A program made the translations under genes and the position numbers. 64,000 nucleotides of DNA from Ustilago trichophora (taxonomy: Eukaryota > Basidiomycota > Ustilaginomycetes > Ustilaginales > Ustilaginaceae). This document shows positions 39,434-48,914 of this stretch, one piece after another (within the stretch, counting starts at the first letter, position 1; each line of letters starts with the position of its first letter). The stretch is from the NCBI GenBank assembly GCA_900323505.1, contig OOIN01000001.1:2604001-2668000 (forward strand), written 5' to 3'. A model generated the notes under the pieces. That model was not told the origin of the DNA and searched no databases. It worked only from the letters and a program-made list of their open reading frames with translations.

Positions 39434-41764
39434 ATGGCGCAGCCCATTCGACTCAAGAAATCTGCCGCTTCGGCTTCGGCCTCCATCTCGAGCTTCGCTG
39501 GTCCCTCTTCCAGCATCCACTCTGGCTCCGCGGCTGCCCCTAGCCATGCATCCGAAGCTCACACACAGAACGTCGTCGTGCTCGGTGGATCCTACGGTGG
39601 TATGCACGCTGCCACCGTCCTCGCTCAGAAGCTGCCTCCCACCCATCGCGTCATCCTCATCGAGCGCAACTCGCATTTCAACCATCTTTACGTCTTCCCC
39701 CGCTTCTCCGTCCTACCCGGACACGAACACAAGGCATTTATCCCATACTCGAGCATCTTCAACGACGCTCCCGCCAGGCCCAAGTCGCATCTCAAGCGCG
39801 GCCGTTCCAGCTGCTCCCACTCCAAAACTCCGGGTCGTCACGCAGCTGCCCCTGTAGCCGCGGCCAGCATGACGCGCAGTGCCCTCGAGATGGGTTCGAC
39901 TTCCTCCACCTCGGATGCCAAGGCGGCCTCATCACGCAGAGCTGTTGGTTCGGCGTCTACGCCAAGCTCCATGCCAGATGTGCCCGAGGATTGCCAGGTT
40001 TCGATCAGCGACGACGACGTCAACTCTTTCCGTTCCGAGTCGCCCGCCTCGTTTCGTGGTCGCTCGCAGGACAGTCGACACTCTTCGCAGCTTTCAGTCT
40101 CCACCGAGTCGAGTACTGCTGACTCGGACGACATTGCTAGCACCGCCGCATCTTCCTACATCGAGACCGACGTCAAGGTTGCCGGTCCCAAGGGCATCGA
40201 GTCGGAGCTCGCACACACAGCAGAGAAGGCGCGCCAAGAGGAGAAGCTCGGCAGGCCCGAGATCCAGGTCACCGAGCTCAGCGAGGCTGTTGAGCATGGT
40301 CTTGACCTCGACGGTCATAATGACGTCGTCAGCGACGATGAGGTTGCGCAGGGCTTCGAGAGCTCTGCACCACACATTGTGCTGCAGGCTTCGGTTACCG
40401 ACATCTCGCCCACTCACGTCACTGTCACCCCCACTTCTTCGTCCACTTCGCACCACCTTTCCCAATTCTCAAAAAAGAAGTCACTCTGGTCCATCGACAG
40501 CGTTCAGATCCCTTACTCGCACCTTGTCTATGCTCTCGGCAGCCATCTTCCCGATCCTTTGCGTACGGAGGCGCGATTCAAGGCCGACGGCACGCACTGG
40601 ATGCGCGAGATTCAGGAGCGCGTCAAGGTCTCGGACGAGATTGTTCTTGTCGGTGGCGGTGCACTCGGTGTTCAGTTTGCCACCGATATTGCATCCGTGC
40701 ACCCCGGCAAGAAGGTCACCCTGATCCATTCGAGGAAGCAGCTCCTGCCCAACTTTGACGAGCGTGTCCACGACATTGCATACCACCGACTCAAGCAGCT
40801 CGGTGTCAATGTCGTGCTTGGCGAGCGACTTGCTCTGACCGAAGGATGCCCTCGTGGGTCGACGGTCAGCAACACCGCCGCCAATGCCGCTCCTGCTGCT
40901 GTTCCATCCAAACCCGAAGTATGCGTCGCGGGCGACGCCAAAGGAGAAGGTATCCAGGCACACCAAGAGGGCATGTGTATCGGCAGTGGTCGAAAGCTCG
41001 TCCGTACTACGGGTGGCAAATCATTCGAATGCGATCTATTGCTCCTATGCACCGGGCAGCAGCCAAACTCTTCGCTCATGGCCAAGCTCTCTCCCAGCTC
41101 CGTGGATCCCGGTAGCCGACTGGTGCGAGTTCACCGTTCGCTGCAAGTAGCCGTCCCCGACCCGCGCGATGCAGCTCAGCAGCCATTCGATGCTAAACCT
41201 CCCTGTGGCGACTGTGACTGCTTCCTCGATAAAAAGGCGCACGGAGCAGAGCTCAACAGCGGCGAAGAGGGAGATCTGACGGACCACCTTGGTTCCCATG
41301 CCTCTGGCAAGTTGAGCAACATCTATGCGATCGGCGATGTAGCTGATGCATTCGGCGCACTCAACGCCGGCTATCAGGCATGGAACATGGCCGATGTTGC
41401 AACGGAGAATATCCTGCGTGATATTCAGGCAAAGACTCCCACTCTTTCACCCTCGGACTCGCCCCGCTCAGCTTCGACCACGGAAATGCTCGAGTTCCAG
41501 CCAGCAGTAAACATGTTGAAGCTCAGCCTAGGCTTGGGCAAGATGGTCTTCCAAGGTCCCATCATGCCTCTTGACACTCCTGCGGACAAAGTGAAGCCCG
41601 AAGAAACTGGCGAGCTGGACGGAGAAGGAGGAAAAGATTTGGTGGTCAACGGTAGGATCCCAGGCAAGCCAGAGATCACTATAAAAGACGATCCCAACGA
41701 TCTAGGCGTAGAGGGCGTCTGGTCTTTCATGGCAAATGCTGACACCAGCGATATGTTCAAGTGA
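39434..41764 (+). CDS. AIFM2/FSP1-like (NDH-2 family) FAD-NAD(P)H oxidoreductase
   Basis: The ATG at 39434 (AACCATGG) gives 776 residues; the frame is open for 207 more bases upstream but without an ATG. The FAD fold opens with VVVLGGSYGGMHAA (about 47-60) and HFNHLYVFPRFSVLPG follows. The NAD(P)H-binding fold is VLVGGGALGVQFATDIA (about 402-418), and the FAD pyrophosphate/closing motif is IYAIGDVADAFG (about 628-639). Relatives are AIFM2/FSP1 and type II NADH dehydrogenases, which reduce quinones at membranes. A Ser-, Asp- and Glu-rich insertion of about 220 residues (115-335) separates the first halves, making the protein nearly twice the usual 370-400. A second Cys-containing insertion (PCGDCDCFLD) lies near 592. 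No obvious N-terminal targeting or myristoylation signal (residue 2 is Ala). Confidence 0.88.
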   Translation: MAQPIRLKKSAASASASISSFAGPSSSIHSGSAAAPSHASEAHTQNVVVLGGSYGGMHAATVLAQKLPPTHRVILIERNSHFNHLYVFPRFSVLPGHEHKAFIPYSSIFNDAPARPKSHLKRGRSSCSHSKTPGRHAAAPVAAASMTRSALEMGSTSSTSDAKAASSRRAVGSASTPSSMPDVPEDCQVSISDDDVNSFRSESPASFRGRSQDSRHSSQLSVSTESSTADSDDIASTAASSYIETDVKVAGPKGIESELAHTAEKARQEEKLGRPEIQVTELSEAVEHGLDLDGHNDVVSDDEVAQGFESSAPHIVLQASVTDISPTHVTVTPTSSSTSHHLSQFSKKKSLWSIDSVQIPYSHLVYALGSHLPDPLRTEARFKADGTHWMREIQERVKVSDEIVLVGGGALGVQFATDIASVHPGKKVTLIHSRKQLLPNFDERVHDIAYHRLKQLGVNVVLGERLALTEGCPRGSTVSNTAANAAPAAVPSKPEVCVAGDAKGEGIQAHQEGMCIGSGRKLVRTTGGKSFECDLLLLCTGQQPNSSLMAKLSPSSVDPGSRLVRVHRSLQVAVPDPRDAAQQPFDAKPPCGDCDCFLDKKAHGAELNSGEEGDLTDHLGSHASGKLSNIYAIGDVADAFGALNAGYQAWNMADVATENILRDIQAKTPTLSPSDSPRSASTTEMLEFQPAVNMLKLSLGLGKMVFQGPIMPLDTPADKVKPEETGELDGEGGKDLVVNGRIPGKPEITIKDDPNDLGVEGVWSFMANADTSDMFK

Positions 41765-42131
41765 TCCACCCTCTCCACCAGTAATTGTACCTGTGTTGAT
41801 TTCTTATTTTATCTTGCAATGCATTTTGGGTATATAGCAACATCACAAGGTGTGAACATTCGGGAAGTAAAGTGCTGAGTTGACTGCTGTGTCGTCTCTG
41901 TGCAGGTGAGGTTTGTCCGTACTCTCGACAGCAAAAAAGTGTCCACTGACACGATCCGTCACCGTCGCGTATCCACTCGCGCATGCGCATCGCATCCGGA
42001 AATGTGATCAAAGTTGTAGCAATTGATAAAGATAACGCTAACCTGCTGAAATGTGGATGCAAAAAGGAGACTCGGAACGAGGTACAAGACAATCTATAAT
42101 ATACGTATATGGTACAGTGCAATTTGAATAA
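41765..42131. other. Convergent 3' region
   Basis: These 367 bases separate the AIFM2-like stop from the stop of the Ser-rich gene. No gene seen. Confidence 0.5.
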
Positions 42132-44285
42132 TCAAGTCTGAGTGGTCGCCGTAACAGTGGCAGTGGCAGTGGCAGTGGCTGTTGCCGCGGCGGCGTCTAG
42201 CGCACTCGCGATATCGGCCAAGCTCCAAGAGTATCGAAGTCTGCTACTTGGATCGCGCAGCCCGCTGGCGCTGATGGTGGCGGGGATGGGCCTAATTCCA
42301 CCCACTCGCGCCACTGGTTCTGGTTTGGACGGTTTGGCAGCGGCGCAAGAGGTGCAATCTCCATCTTCGCACCCATCTCCTGCGTCGGTATCGCCCGATC
42401 CAGAAAACGGCGAGCGAAGATACTTGGAACTGGCATTAGTGGCCGAATAGGAAACGGTCGATGGTAGAGGGTTGAAATCGTTCGCTCTGTGCTTGCCCCA
42501 CCGTGGCTTGAGCGGTGCCGAGATCTTTTGCTTCTTGATCATGTCTAGCTCCAAAGACAGCATAAGGAGGTGGGACGAGTTGCTGAGGAGGCGCAAGCGG
42601 AAAGCTTGCGGTGCGCCTGCGTTGCCACATGTCGGACTGGATGCGCTGCGACCGCGACCACCAGCCGCACCGGGTTGAGGAGACGAGGATGAATCGTCTT
42701 CGCCACCATCGGATGCGTCGTCCAGGATCTCACCTGCACGAGGTGGGTAGGATGGCCCACGACGCAATCCTTCCAGCCCTCCCAAAGGTAAAGGCTGGGC
42801 CATGGAGGGTCTTTGACCGACGGAAGAGTTGACGACTTTGACCGCACCTCGTCGGCCTCGTGAGCCGCGCGGGGGTGAAGGGTCGTCTCCGTTTTGGTCT
42901 TGGCTTTCTGCCTCGCCTTCACGTGCTGCAGCTGCGGCTGCAGCGTAGGTCAGATCCGGGGACGATCGAACGCTGCGAATGGGCGTAGAGACGGAGACGT
43001 GCGAGCTTTCTCGGCGACTGCTTCGGCGTGTGCGAGAGTTTGACTGGAGTGAGGATGGGTTAGGTGCAGCAGACACGCCACCGCCAACCAATCCTACAGC
43101 ACATTGACGCGTAGATCGGCGCGGTGAAGAATCGCGTCCACGACGGCCTCGGCTTCTGCGCGCTCGACTGGGTGAAGGCGTCACATCGCCATCAGAGTCG
43201 GACGCTTCAGCAGCATTCTCATCTTGCTCGTCGATTGCAAAGGCAGAGTAGCCATGCGGTACTGGTGCATCCACCTTGGGCCGCAGCGATCGTGGACCAG
43301 AAGACCTCCGACGATGTCTGCGTCGAACCATACGGAATCCATCTGCGTCTACCGAGGACTTGTCGCTCGCTTCGCTTTCGCCTTGACGGGGTGGAGATGG
43401 GAGGCTGCTGTCTGTCTCATCAGCGCTCGACGCCGACGACGACGACGAAGTGCTCTTGCCGAATGTGGGCGAAGTAGGCGCAGAAGCCGTGTCGATCGGC
43501 GCTGGCCCATCAGAAAATGGATCGTGTCGATCAAGGCGCGACCTTGGCTCAGTTGCGACGCTCAGCTTGGGGATCTGGACGGTGAGCGGCTCAGAGGGTG
43601 CACCTCTCGAAGCAAGCAATTGCGTCGCGCCACTGCCGTCGCGCGCAGACGAGGGATGCGTGTTTTCTTCATCGGTCGGCTCTAGCTCGATGGGCTGTCC
43701 GAGCTTCTTTGGGGACAAAGATGCGCTTGCTTCATCTGACCTGCCTCGCTGGACAGAGTGGCGCGAGGCATTCCAACGAGGGTCTTCAGTAGCTGCACCT
43801 CTGTGACGCACATCTGCGGGCCTGCTTCGACTTCGACTGCGGAAGGTCTGGAGCTGAACCACGGATGACAACTCAGTGTCAGGGTCGATGGGCTGACCAA
43901 GACCTGAGACGTAGGCAGAAGGATCACGGTCGGCTTCGAGTGGCGAAGCTACACCTCTGCCACGGCGTGGCGCGCCCGTGACATTGTGAGGGTGTTGACC
44001 TTTGTCGGACATGCTGATACTGTCATTGCTGCTCTGACGAGAACCAAGCAGAGAAGCTGGGGGTGATGGGCTCGGCGATGGCGACGGCGACGGCGGACGA
44101 CCAGTCTTGAGAGCGACGTTTGGTTGCGCCTGCAGAATCTTATCATCTGATGGACCTTGTGTCGAACTTGCCAGCCGATAGATCTGGGCAAAGTCGGTTT
44201 TCGGTGGTTGCAGAAGATCGTCGGTCTGGGTTGTGACCGTCGACTCGTTCAGCTTGCGCCTTGGACGACGAGGCGAGCGACTCAC
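42132..44285 (-). CDS. Ser/Arg-rich disordered protein of unknown function (5' end uncertain)
   Basis: A continuous frame of 717 codons. It has no ATG at its 5' end: the codon at 44285 is GTG and an in-frame stop lies shortly upstream, so either translation starts at an internal Met (about codon 92, ISMSDKGQ) or a short upstream exon supplies the start. A candidate exon with ATG and a GTGAGT donor exists near 44545. The protein is mostly low complexity (SPSPSPSP, RRSRGRRGR, acidic patches). One block looks conserved: SSHLLMLSLELDMIKKQKIS followed by APLKPRWGK, near codons 560-590. A Cys pair DGDCTSCAA follows. The C-terminus is an Ala/Thr alternation encoded by a GGCAGT-type repeat. I cannot assign a function. 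Confidence 0.65.
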   Translation of the reverse strand: MSRSPRRPRRKLNESTVTTQTDDLLQPPKTDFAQIYRLASSTQGPSDDKILQAQPNVALKTGRPPSPSPSPSPSPPASLLGSRQSSNDSISMSDKGQHPHNVTGAPRRGRGVASPLEADRDPSAYVSGLGQPIDPDTELSSVVQLQTFRSRSRSRPADVRHRGAATEDPRWNASRHSVQRGRSDEASASLSPKKLGQPIELEPTDEENTHPSSARDGSGATQLLASRGAPSEPLTVQIPKLSVATEPRSRLDRHDPFSDGPAPIDTASAPTSPTFGKSTSSSSSASSADETDSSLPSPPRQGESEASDKSSVDADGFRMVRRRHRRRSSGPRSLRPKVDAPVPHGYSAFAIDEQDENAAEASDSDGDVTPSPSRARRSRGRRGRDSSPRRSTRQCAVGLVGGGVSAAPNPSSLQSNSRTRRSSRRESSHVSVSTPIRSVRSSPDLTYAAAAAAAREGEAESQDQNGDDPSPPRGSRGRRGAVKVVNSSVGQRPSMAQPLPLGGLEGLRRGPSYPPRAGEILDDASDGGEDDSSSSPQPGAAGGRGRSASSPTCGNAGAPQAFRLRLLSNSSHLLMLSLELDMIKKQKISAPLKPRWGKHRANDFNPLPSTVSYSATNASSKYLRSPFSGSGDTDAGDGCEDGDCTSCAAAKPSKPEPVARVGGIRPIPATISASGLRDPSSRLRYSWSLADIASALDAAAATATATATATVTATTQT

Positions 44286-45421
44286 GTGCCTGCCTGCCTT
44301 GCGGCCAGACCGGGTACAGTAAGAGAATTACAGTAGATTTGGCGCACGCGCCAAATTGCGCCAGCTAGCGGACACAAGACCCAGCACGGTCGCAAAAATA
44401 GACGTGGGTGTCGAGTGCGCGTGGGCAAGCGCAGGACCAGGCACAGGAACACTCACACCTCTTGTCACTCAAGTAGCGCGGCCAGCTTTCTACAGTATCG
44501 CTGTGAGCCACTCACTGCATACAATATAGCTTTTGTGCACTTATCAGCGTCTCCCATCGCTTAATCCTCTGCAGTAACCTGTTGTAGCAAGGCACAGAAT
44601 GAAAACCATCAAGTAATTTGCAAGGCTTTACGCGACCTGTGTGATGGTGTCGATGGTGGTCGTAATTGTACTTGATGGTGGTTGGCCCGCCAATTCATGC
44701 GACCTGCCCTGTTTTCACTCACTCTTCTCTTACCGCTCCCTTCTACTCAGCCATCACCCGGCTGAGTATTAGCATCACAAACAGCACAGCACAGGAATGG
44801 GATGAGACAGTGCTGTGTCAGTGTGTCGATCCAATCGGACCCGGAGTGCGTGTTCTCGTTCAACCGCGGCGGCTGCTACGCCTATTCCGCGGCATGGCCC
44901 TCTCTGCCCGTGCCTATGAGCCGGAATAGGACCCTTATTTGACTCCTGCGTAAAAGCTTGGCAGTCCTGTCACTGCATTCGAGAGGTACCTGCTCGCTAA
45001 CAGTGCCTTCCTACTGACGCCACATGATGCTTCGCTTGTCTACCGAGAGTATCGTTTCAGTCACCCAAGCGTCCTTGGTCTCCAGTAAATCGGCTGGTCG
45101 GAGACTCTATGCCTGTATTTCAATTGATTCGGGAGAATCAGGGACACAGGAACAATCACAAGTAGCACCTCTGAAGGCAAGAGAAGGCATGCTGCTGCAC
45201 CATTCTCAGCAGAAGTATAAAAAGGTGCCATGTTGTGCATGCGCCGTCCATCGAGCGCCACTTGGACCAACACCATCGACAAAATCCGATCCTCGCCATC
45301 TCTACATACATCTCTTCTTCAAAAAGGGCCATAATCTTGTCAATCTGGCTTGCCACGTTCAATCTCACCTTGGCTCAGCGCATCCATGTTTCGACTCCGT
45401 AGGGCGTAACCATCAGCCATA
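44286..45421. other. Divergent intergenic region, Ser-rich gene / membrane protein
   Basis: 1136 bases with scattered TACAGTA half-sites (near 44325, 44338 and 44500) and a TATAAAAA box at 45215-45222. No supported gene; the upstream exon of the Ser-rich gene may lie here. Confidence 0.5.
45215..45222 (+). promoter_or_regulatory. TATA box of the four-helix membrane protein gene
   Basis: TATAAAAA lies 200 bases upstream of the ATG at 45422, consistent with a core promoter and a ~170-base leader. Confidence 0.45.
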
Positions 45422-47614
45422 ATGAAGCTCTTTCAACGTGGCCGTGCCAGTTCAATTGATCTCGAGGAGGTTACTGCGTGCACTCCCGTCGTCGAAACTT
45501 CAACGGTCGACTATTTCGAGAACCTGGTCAACCTGATCTCGTTTTATGTATGCTACTTGCTGGTGCTTGCGTCCGCAGCGTTGATCTTTTTCTTTGGTTG
45601 GCGAGAGCGTGCGGTGACATTTCAGACCTTTGACGTTCAAGCTTATCCCGCCGTAGTCTATGGTTGGAATGCTGATGCGGCTGCCACCACCTTACCTTCG
45701 ATCTCCCCGACAGCTGTAGGTGCTGGCGGAGTGGCAACCTGTGCGCCAGACTTCTACGAAAAGGGGTCGCATCTGCAGTATGCCTGCACTTCGATCGCGA
45801 CTGAGGGCACGGAAAAGTTGCGCTTCTACCTCACCTCTTTGATACCGTTCCCACCAACATCTTCATTCTACATTCCACGAACACAACGCTTCAAGGACAT
45901 CGCCGTGAGAAGCTACTACGTGCTCTACTCAACATACTTGCCACCCAAGAGCACCACAGCTGGGGCCTCGAGCAGCACACCGAGTGTTGCAGGATCGTCT
46001 CAAGGTCTCGTTTCCACCACTGGCTCGTTCAACCCAACTCCGCCTCAAGCAGCCTCGTCGATTAGTGCAACTGCCACTGCGGCAGCAGCCGTTCTACAGC
46101 CGCGTCAGGCTAGCGCCACTTCAGCCCCCTTCGCAACCGCCAGCCCTACCTCTTCGCTCTCGCTGGTCAGCATCCAGTATCCTAGGTCCTCTCTCTCGGC
46201 CTTGATGGCCGGAACGATCGTTTCGAGGTTTCCTACTCCCTCTGCCACTACCACCTCGATTCCTGTGGAATCGGCAGCATTCAGCCGAGGCTATGCTGTC
46301 TTCTTCACCGTCATTGCTGCACTGCCTCTATTTTCGATGACCGTGACATTGATCCTAGCCACTTACAATCTGAACGTCGCCAGGCACAAAGTTTGGCCTC
46401 CGGAACCGGGACACGGACAGGGTCAAAGACTCGAACGTGTTGCCGAACTGGTCACAAGGCCCACAGCAACGCCGCCCGCGTCGGTACCACTCAGAATCTA
46501 CAACGAACACATGAGCCTCGCCAAATTGTGGTCAGACAAAGGGCCGCTCTCGCCCTGGGGGGGAACAGGAGAGTCGGAGGTCAGATCGCCGCCGACGAGG
46601 AGGCCGAGAGCGAAGTCACATGCCCGCCCAAATGTTGACCAGTCCGTCTTCCTTCCACCCACTTATGAGCAAGCGCGCGCGAACTCCTTACCTAGCGCTG
46701 CCGAGCCTGATGCGGCGAGCCCAACTGTTGAACGAGCTGAAGCAAATCCACCTGCGTATCAGGAAGAGCCGACTAGGGATGCGCCCGCTACGATGCCTTC
46801 GAATGACCAGGCCAACGAAGGCGACGACGATGCCATCGAAGTGGCATCATCGGTCTCGACTGGCTCTGACGGTGACAGCGACCCGCATCGCGCTGCACCA
46901 CACATTGTTCCCACCCGTTTTGGTTACGGTGTCAGCCGTTCGATCCCTGCTGACAAGGCAGCTCCACCCAAGACACGAACGGATGGGACACGTCTGCCTG
47001 TACGTCTTGCTTGGATGATTCTGCCCACGTACGCATTTGTTTTCCACTTGGATCTGGTGATCTTTTTCTTGGTGGCGATACCCGAGATAGTTGCATTAGG
47101 GATGGCCGCGGATGCATTCAAGGACATCATCGCATTTCTGCGAACGGGTGGATGTATCGGGGCATCGTCTACCAAAGGTTCGGTCTACGATCTGCAGCGA
47201 TCACTTTGCGGACCGCAACGGTATCTCGCCTCGTATCCTCAAGAATACTCGAATGCGAGGCCTGCAACGACAATGTCGCTGTTTGCCCGCGATCCCGCAA
47301 TCGTCCTGAGCGGACTTGTGATCCTCTTCGTTGCCCACGTTGCGTGGATCGTCACCCTGATCAGGAAGTCGCACTTGGCCGAGAAGAAAGGAATGGAGCC
47401 GTTTGACGGTGACAGTGGCCGCATGACCACGGGTAGAACCAGGTGGCGCTACGTAACTGTATGGAATAAAGTGGGTGCCCATGGATGGTTCTACCAAAAT
47501 GCTGCGGAGATTCGAGTCGATCAAAGGCGAGTGGCTGGGGATCAATATCGGCTGCAAGATATCACCGCAGTCTCCAGGCTGACTGCGTCTTCCGGCAGAA
47601 GGCGGAGGAGTTGA
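45422..47614 (+). CDS. Multi-pass membrane protein of unknown function
   Basis: The ATG at 45422 gives 730 residues in one exon. Membrane segments: about 38-62 (FYVCYLLVLASAALIFFFGW), 289-315 (FFTVIAALPLFSMTVTLILA), 528-566 (a long hydrophobic stretch, possibly two helices, LDLVIFFLVAIPEIVALGMA) and 625-648 (VLSGLVILFVAHVAWIVTLI). The loop between the first two (63-288) has a Cys pair (ATCAPDF ... QYACTS) and a Ser/Thr/Ala-rich stretch, suggesting an extracytosolic, O-glycosylated domain. The loop 316-527 is polar and acidic, with PPTY and PPAY motifs at about 415 and 442 that could bind WW-domain ubiquitin ligases (Rsp5 adaptors). No family recognised; a plasma-membrane or vacuolar protein is likely. 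Confidence 0.75.
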   Translation: MKLFQRGRASSIDLEEVTACTPVVETSTVDYFENLVNLISFYVCYLLVLASAALIFFFGWRERAVTFQTFDVQAYPAVVYGWNADAAATTLPSISPTAVGAGGVATCAPDFYEKGSHLQYACTSIATEGTEKLRFYLTSLIPFPPTSSFYIPRTQRFKDIAVRSYYVLYSTYLPPKSTTAGASSSTPSVAGSSQGLVSTTGSFNPTPPQAASSISATATAAAAVLQPRQASATSAPFATASPTSSLSLVSIQYPRSSLSALMAGTIVSRFPTPSATTTSIPVESAAFSRGYAVFFTVIAALPLFSMTVTLILATYNLNVARHKVWPPEPGHGQGQRLERVAELVTRPTATPPASVPLRIYNEHMSLAKLWSDKGPLSPWGGTGESEVRSPPTRRPRAKSHARPNVDQSVFLPPTYEQARANSLPSAAEPDAASPTVERAEANPPAYQEEPTRDAPATMPSNDQANEGDDDAIEVASSVSTGSDGDSDPHRAAPHIVPTRFGYGVSRSIPADKAAPPKTRTDGTRLPVRLAWMILPTYAFVFHLDLVIFFLVAIPEIVALGMAADAFKDIIAFLRTGGCIGASSTKGSVYDLQRSLCGPQRYLASYPQEYSNARPATTMSLFARDPAIVLSGLVILFVAHVAWIVTLIRKSHLAEKKGMEPFDGDSGRMTTGRTRWRYVTVWNKVGAHGWFYQNAAEIRVDQRRVAGDQYRLQDITAVSRLTASSGRRRRS

Positions 47615-48172
47615 TGATGTTTTTCTGTGCCCATTCTGTCTCTTCTACGAGCATTCGAGTTTCTCTGCACTGGCGGTTGCGTCTCTGATTGTATATATAG
47701 TCCTCAGATATGATGATGATACCGATTCGGCCCCTTGGCAGTTGATTGACCTCACACCAAGCTCGAGATACAGGCGACCTCACAAAATTGCAAAGCACTG
47801 AGAGAAGTATCTTGTGGGATCTTGATGACGATGCAGAGACCTAGCCACGCCATTCAAATGTGATTGCCTTGACCACAGTAGTCTGCTGAATGCCGTCCAA
47901 AGAAGAGTGGAGACAATGCAGATCTTCGGCCTCGAGAGCTGCTAAAAGTTAGTTACCGACGTTTCAAGACCTCGAGACTCGCACGGCATGCGAGAGATGA
48001 CAGAGGTTGGTGTGAATCCACACTCAATTCGCCGAGAAGGTCTCCGAGGACTTTTCATGTCTCAACGATGAGCTCAAAATATGTCTCCGAACCCTCAGAA
48101 GTAAGAGCTTGCCCGTCAGGTCCGTGACCTCTTAAACCCTGATTTCTCTTGATAATGCTCGAGCGGATCTCT

Positions 48173-48174
<2 letters not shown>

Positions 48175-48210
<36 letters not shown>
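48175..48210. repeat. T36 homopolymer tract
   Basis: Thirty-six consecutive T residues about 700 bases upstream of the THI5 ATG. Confidence 0.9.
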
Positions 48211-48825
48211 CCCAATTTTTTGACAGCTTCCCACAAGTTCATTCGACTCACATCTCTTCTTCTTGGCTCGTGCATCCCGTCCAGGTTTCGCACACGGCGT
48301 CTTGTTGTCTATCACCCAGAGCCTGCTCCTTCTCCGAACATCACCGTACAAAATCTCAGCGACGTGAGACTAGATCGAACGAGGCTTGAGTCAAAAGTGC
48401 CACCAGTGTGACTCGTCGCTCAAGCCAATTCTTGGTTGCCGTGCAAAAGTACGATCCCTCATTCACACAGGACTCTTCTGAATTGACTTGACTTTGACTT
48501 GACCTCAGCGGTCCTCTCACGGAGCAAGACCAAGCCACCTCAGGATCGGCCCGAACGTGCCAGAAGATGTGGGTTTCACAGCCGAGCATCGAGATTCATA
48601 ACTTTGCATCAATTGGGTCTCTTCCTCCTAGCGCTACGACTCGAGCTTCACCTCACCGCAGACAAGTGTTGTTTTAGGGGTTGAGCTCTTGGGTGAGGAT
48701 CTTGGGCAGATGCAGGTATGTGGACGGCAGCCTGGATGACAGAATGGCCAGGTATGGCAGGGACCAGACCAGACAACGTGGCCTCTGAGGGTCCTGCTCG
48801 ACTGAGCCGTGCGCTTGGAATGAGA

Positions 48826-48832
48826 TATAAAA
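48826..48832 (+). promoter_or_regulatory. TATA box of THI5
   Basis: TATAAAA lies 83 bases upstream of the ATG at 48915. A strong TATA box fits the known thiamine-repressible expression of this gene family in fungi; the regulation itself is inferred. Confidence 0.65.
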
Positions 48833-48914
48833 CCCCTGCACCTTTTGTTGCCGCCAATGCACTCTACATCAGACAATCAAGCAACGGATCTATCATCTTC
48901 TATCTCTTTCAACA

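Larger units (their letters stand above)
47615..48914. other. Intergenic region upstream of THI5
   Basis: 1300 bases holding a T36 tract (48175-48210) and the TATA box of THI5. I looked for the conserved blocks of a TPP riboswitch (CUGAGA and the ACCUGAUCUGG-like pyrophosphate arm) and saw none. No gene is supported. Confidence 0.5.

Noticed and set aside
47615..48914. TPP riboswitch in the THI5 leader
   Set aside because: No CUGAGA block or matching pyrophosphate-arm sequence was found on the plus strand; a covariance search would be decisive.
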